Assembly (NCBI GenBank): GCA_002469305.1
Contig: DKEY01000163.1
Coordinates: 39,917-45,422, forward strand
From: Sulfurospirillum sp. UBA6810
Lineage (GTDB): Bacteria > Campylobacterota > Campylobacteria > Campylobacterales > Sulfurospirillaceae
Length of the DNA: 5,506 nucleotides
Reading direction: 5' to 3'
Shown: positions 5,013 through 5,506 of the stretch, piece by piece
How positions within the stretch are numbered: the stretch's first letter is position 1
How the letters are laid out: each line of letters starts with the position of its first letter
Program-made: the position numbers and the translations under genes
Notes under the pieces: generated by a model
Databases searched by the model: none
What the model was told of the DNA's origin: nothing
The model's input: the letters and a program-made list of their open reading frames with translations, nothing else

Positions 5013-5506
5013 TTAGCTATTCCTTAACTCTTCATATTCGCTTGGGATAAGAAAATCTTGTGACTTTATGAGAGCATCATAAAAACCGTGATTATAGCCT
5101 ATCTCAAAGAGTTTATCTATGGCTTTGTATTGCAACTCACTCATCTGTACCGAATCATCATTTGCATACATGCTTAGATACTTTTCAAGTGTAGGAGCAT
5201 CTACTCTGATAAGATTTCTCTCAAGTAACATTTTAGATAAAAGAGGTCTATGAGTGTTTGCTACATCAACAGCTTTTATCAGTGTGTTTTCATACTCTAT
5301 CGCCTTGTTTAAAGGAAGTGAACGACGAAGTGCCATACCACCAAGCGGTAATGGCAAGTCACCGCCACTTAACTCACACCAGATATCCCAAAGTTCACGT
5401 TCTACTTCTAAACTAGCATCGTAGTTTAGGATACTCTCATGTATCAAAACACCAGCGTCCACTTCACCACTAAGCACTGCTTCTTCTATCTCTAAAAAGT
5501 TTTTAT
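5013..5506 (-). CDS. mqnD: 1,4-dihydroxy-6-naphthoate synthase MqnD, C-terminal part
   Basis: Enzyme of the futalosine route to menaquinone; it converts cyclic dehypoxanthine futalosine to 1,4-dihydroxy-6-naphthoate in the cytoplasm. The visible 163 residues are roughly the last 60% of a protein usually near 270-290 aa. The frame is open to the right edge (it begins KNFLEIEEAVLSGEVDAG), so the start lies outside the window, and the GTG at 5477 is internal. Family features are GEVDAGVLIHE, whose His fits the proposed catalytic His of MqnD, an aromatic/acidic stretch (ELWDIWCELSGGD), and PLPLGGMALRR, all in the order expected for this two-lobed, periplasmic-binding-protein-like fold. The stop is TAA at 5015-5013. 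The futalosine route is the usual menaquinone pathway in Campylobacterota. MqnA is a related fold, but the PLPLGG...RR motif favours MqnD. Confidence 0.85.
   Translation of the reverse strand, partial: KNFLEIEEAVLSGEVDAGVLIHESILNYDASLEVERELWDIWCELSGGDLPLPLGGMALRRSLPLNKAIEYENTLIKAVDVANTHRPLLSKMLLERNLIRVDAPTLEKYLSMYANDDSVQMSELQYKAIDKLFEIGYNHGFYDALIKSQDFLIPSEYEELRNS

Noticed and set aside
4909..5015. Plus-strand frame through the REP-like block as a remnant transposase C-terminus
   Set aside because: The translation (ALKHEVKLLY...) shows no transposase motif I can recognise and has no start; palindromes explain the stretch better.

Overview
The window looks like chromosomal DNA of a low-GC, flagellated, Gram-negative member of the Campylobacterota (Epsilonproteobacteria), probably from the Sulfurimonas/Sulfuricurvum/Arcobacter side of the phylum. 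The reasons are the AT-rich intergenic DNA, a Csd4/Pgp1-type DL-carboxypeptidase next to tsaD, the fliQ-murB pair known from Helicobacter and Campylobacter, and a futalosine-pathway menaquinone gene. The genus is inference; the phylum is well supported.

Layout. A cation-coupled dicarboxylate/amino acid symporter gene (minus strand, cut by the left edge) is divergent from a plus-strand operon. The shared spacer (480-652) carries an extended -10 promoter for each side and a perfect 18+1+18 palindrome. The operon (653-3691) holds a Tat-exported M15/VanY-type carboxypeptidase, a csd4 (pgp1) peptidoglycan DL-carboxypeptidase and tsaD (tRNA t6A37). The first two genes overlap and the next two are 2 nt apart. 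Downstream, 3692-3853 holds no protein gene but has a sigma70-type -10, a strong hairpin and an intrinsic terminator. Together these look like a gene for an ~88-nt small RNA whose terminator is embedded in the 3' end of the convergent murB. The minus strand then carries murB, fliQ and the C-terminal part of mqnD (cut by the right edge). fliQ and murB overlap stop to start. Between mqnD and fliQ lies ~130 bp of hairpin-rich DNA with a GGGGTCAGGTCTC motif, typical of the repeats that accompany REP-associated (RAYT/IS200-like) transposases.

How the genes work together. Peptidoglycan is the main theme: murB makes UDP-MurNAc in the cytoplasm, while the M15 enzyme and Csd4 are predicted to trim stem peptides in the periplasm. 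In related bacteria Csd4 is needed for helical or curved cell shape. FliQ (flagellar export gate), TsaD and MqnD are housekeeping functions in the same gene blocks. No defence system, CRISPR array, tRNA, rRNA or intact mobile element is visible. The best candidates for something undescribed are the small RNA (3765-3853), the divergent-promoter palindrome (530-566) and the REP-like/hairpin block before fliQ (4894-5003).
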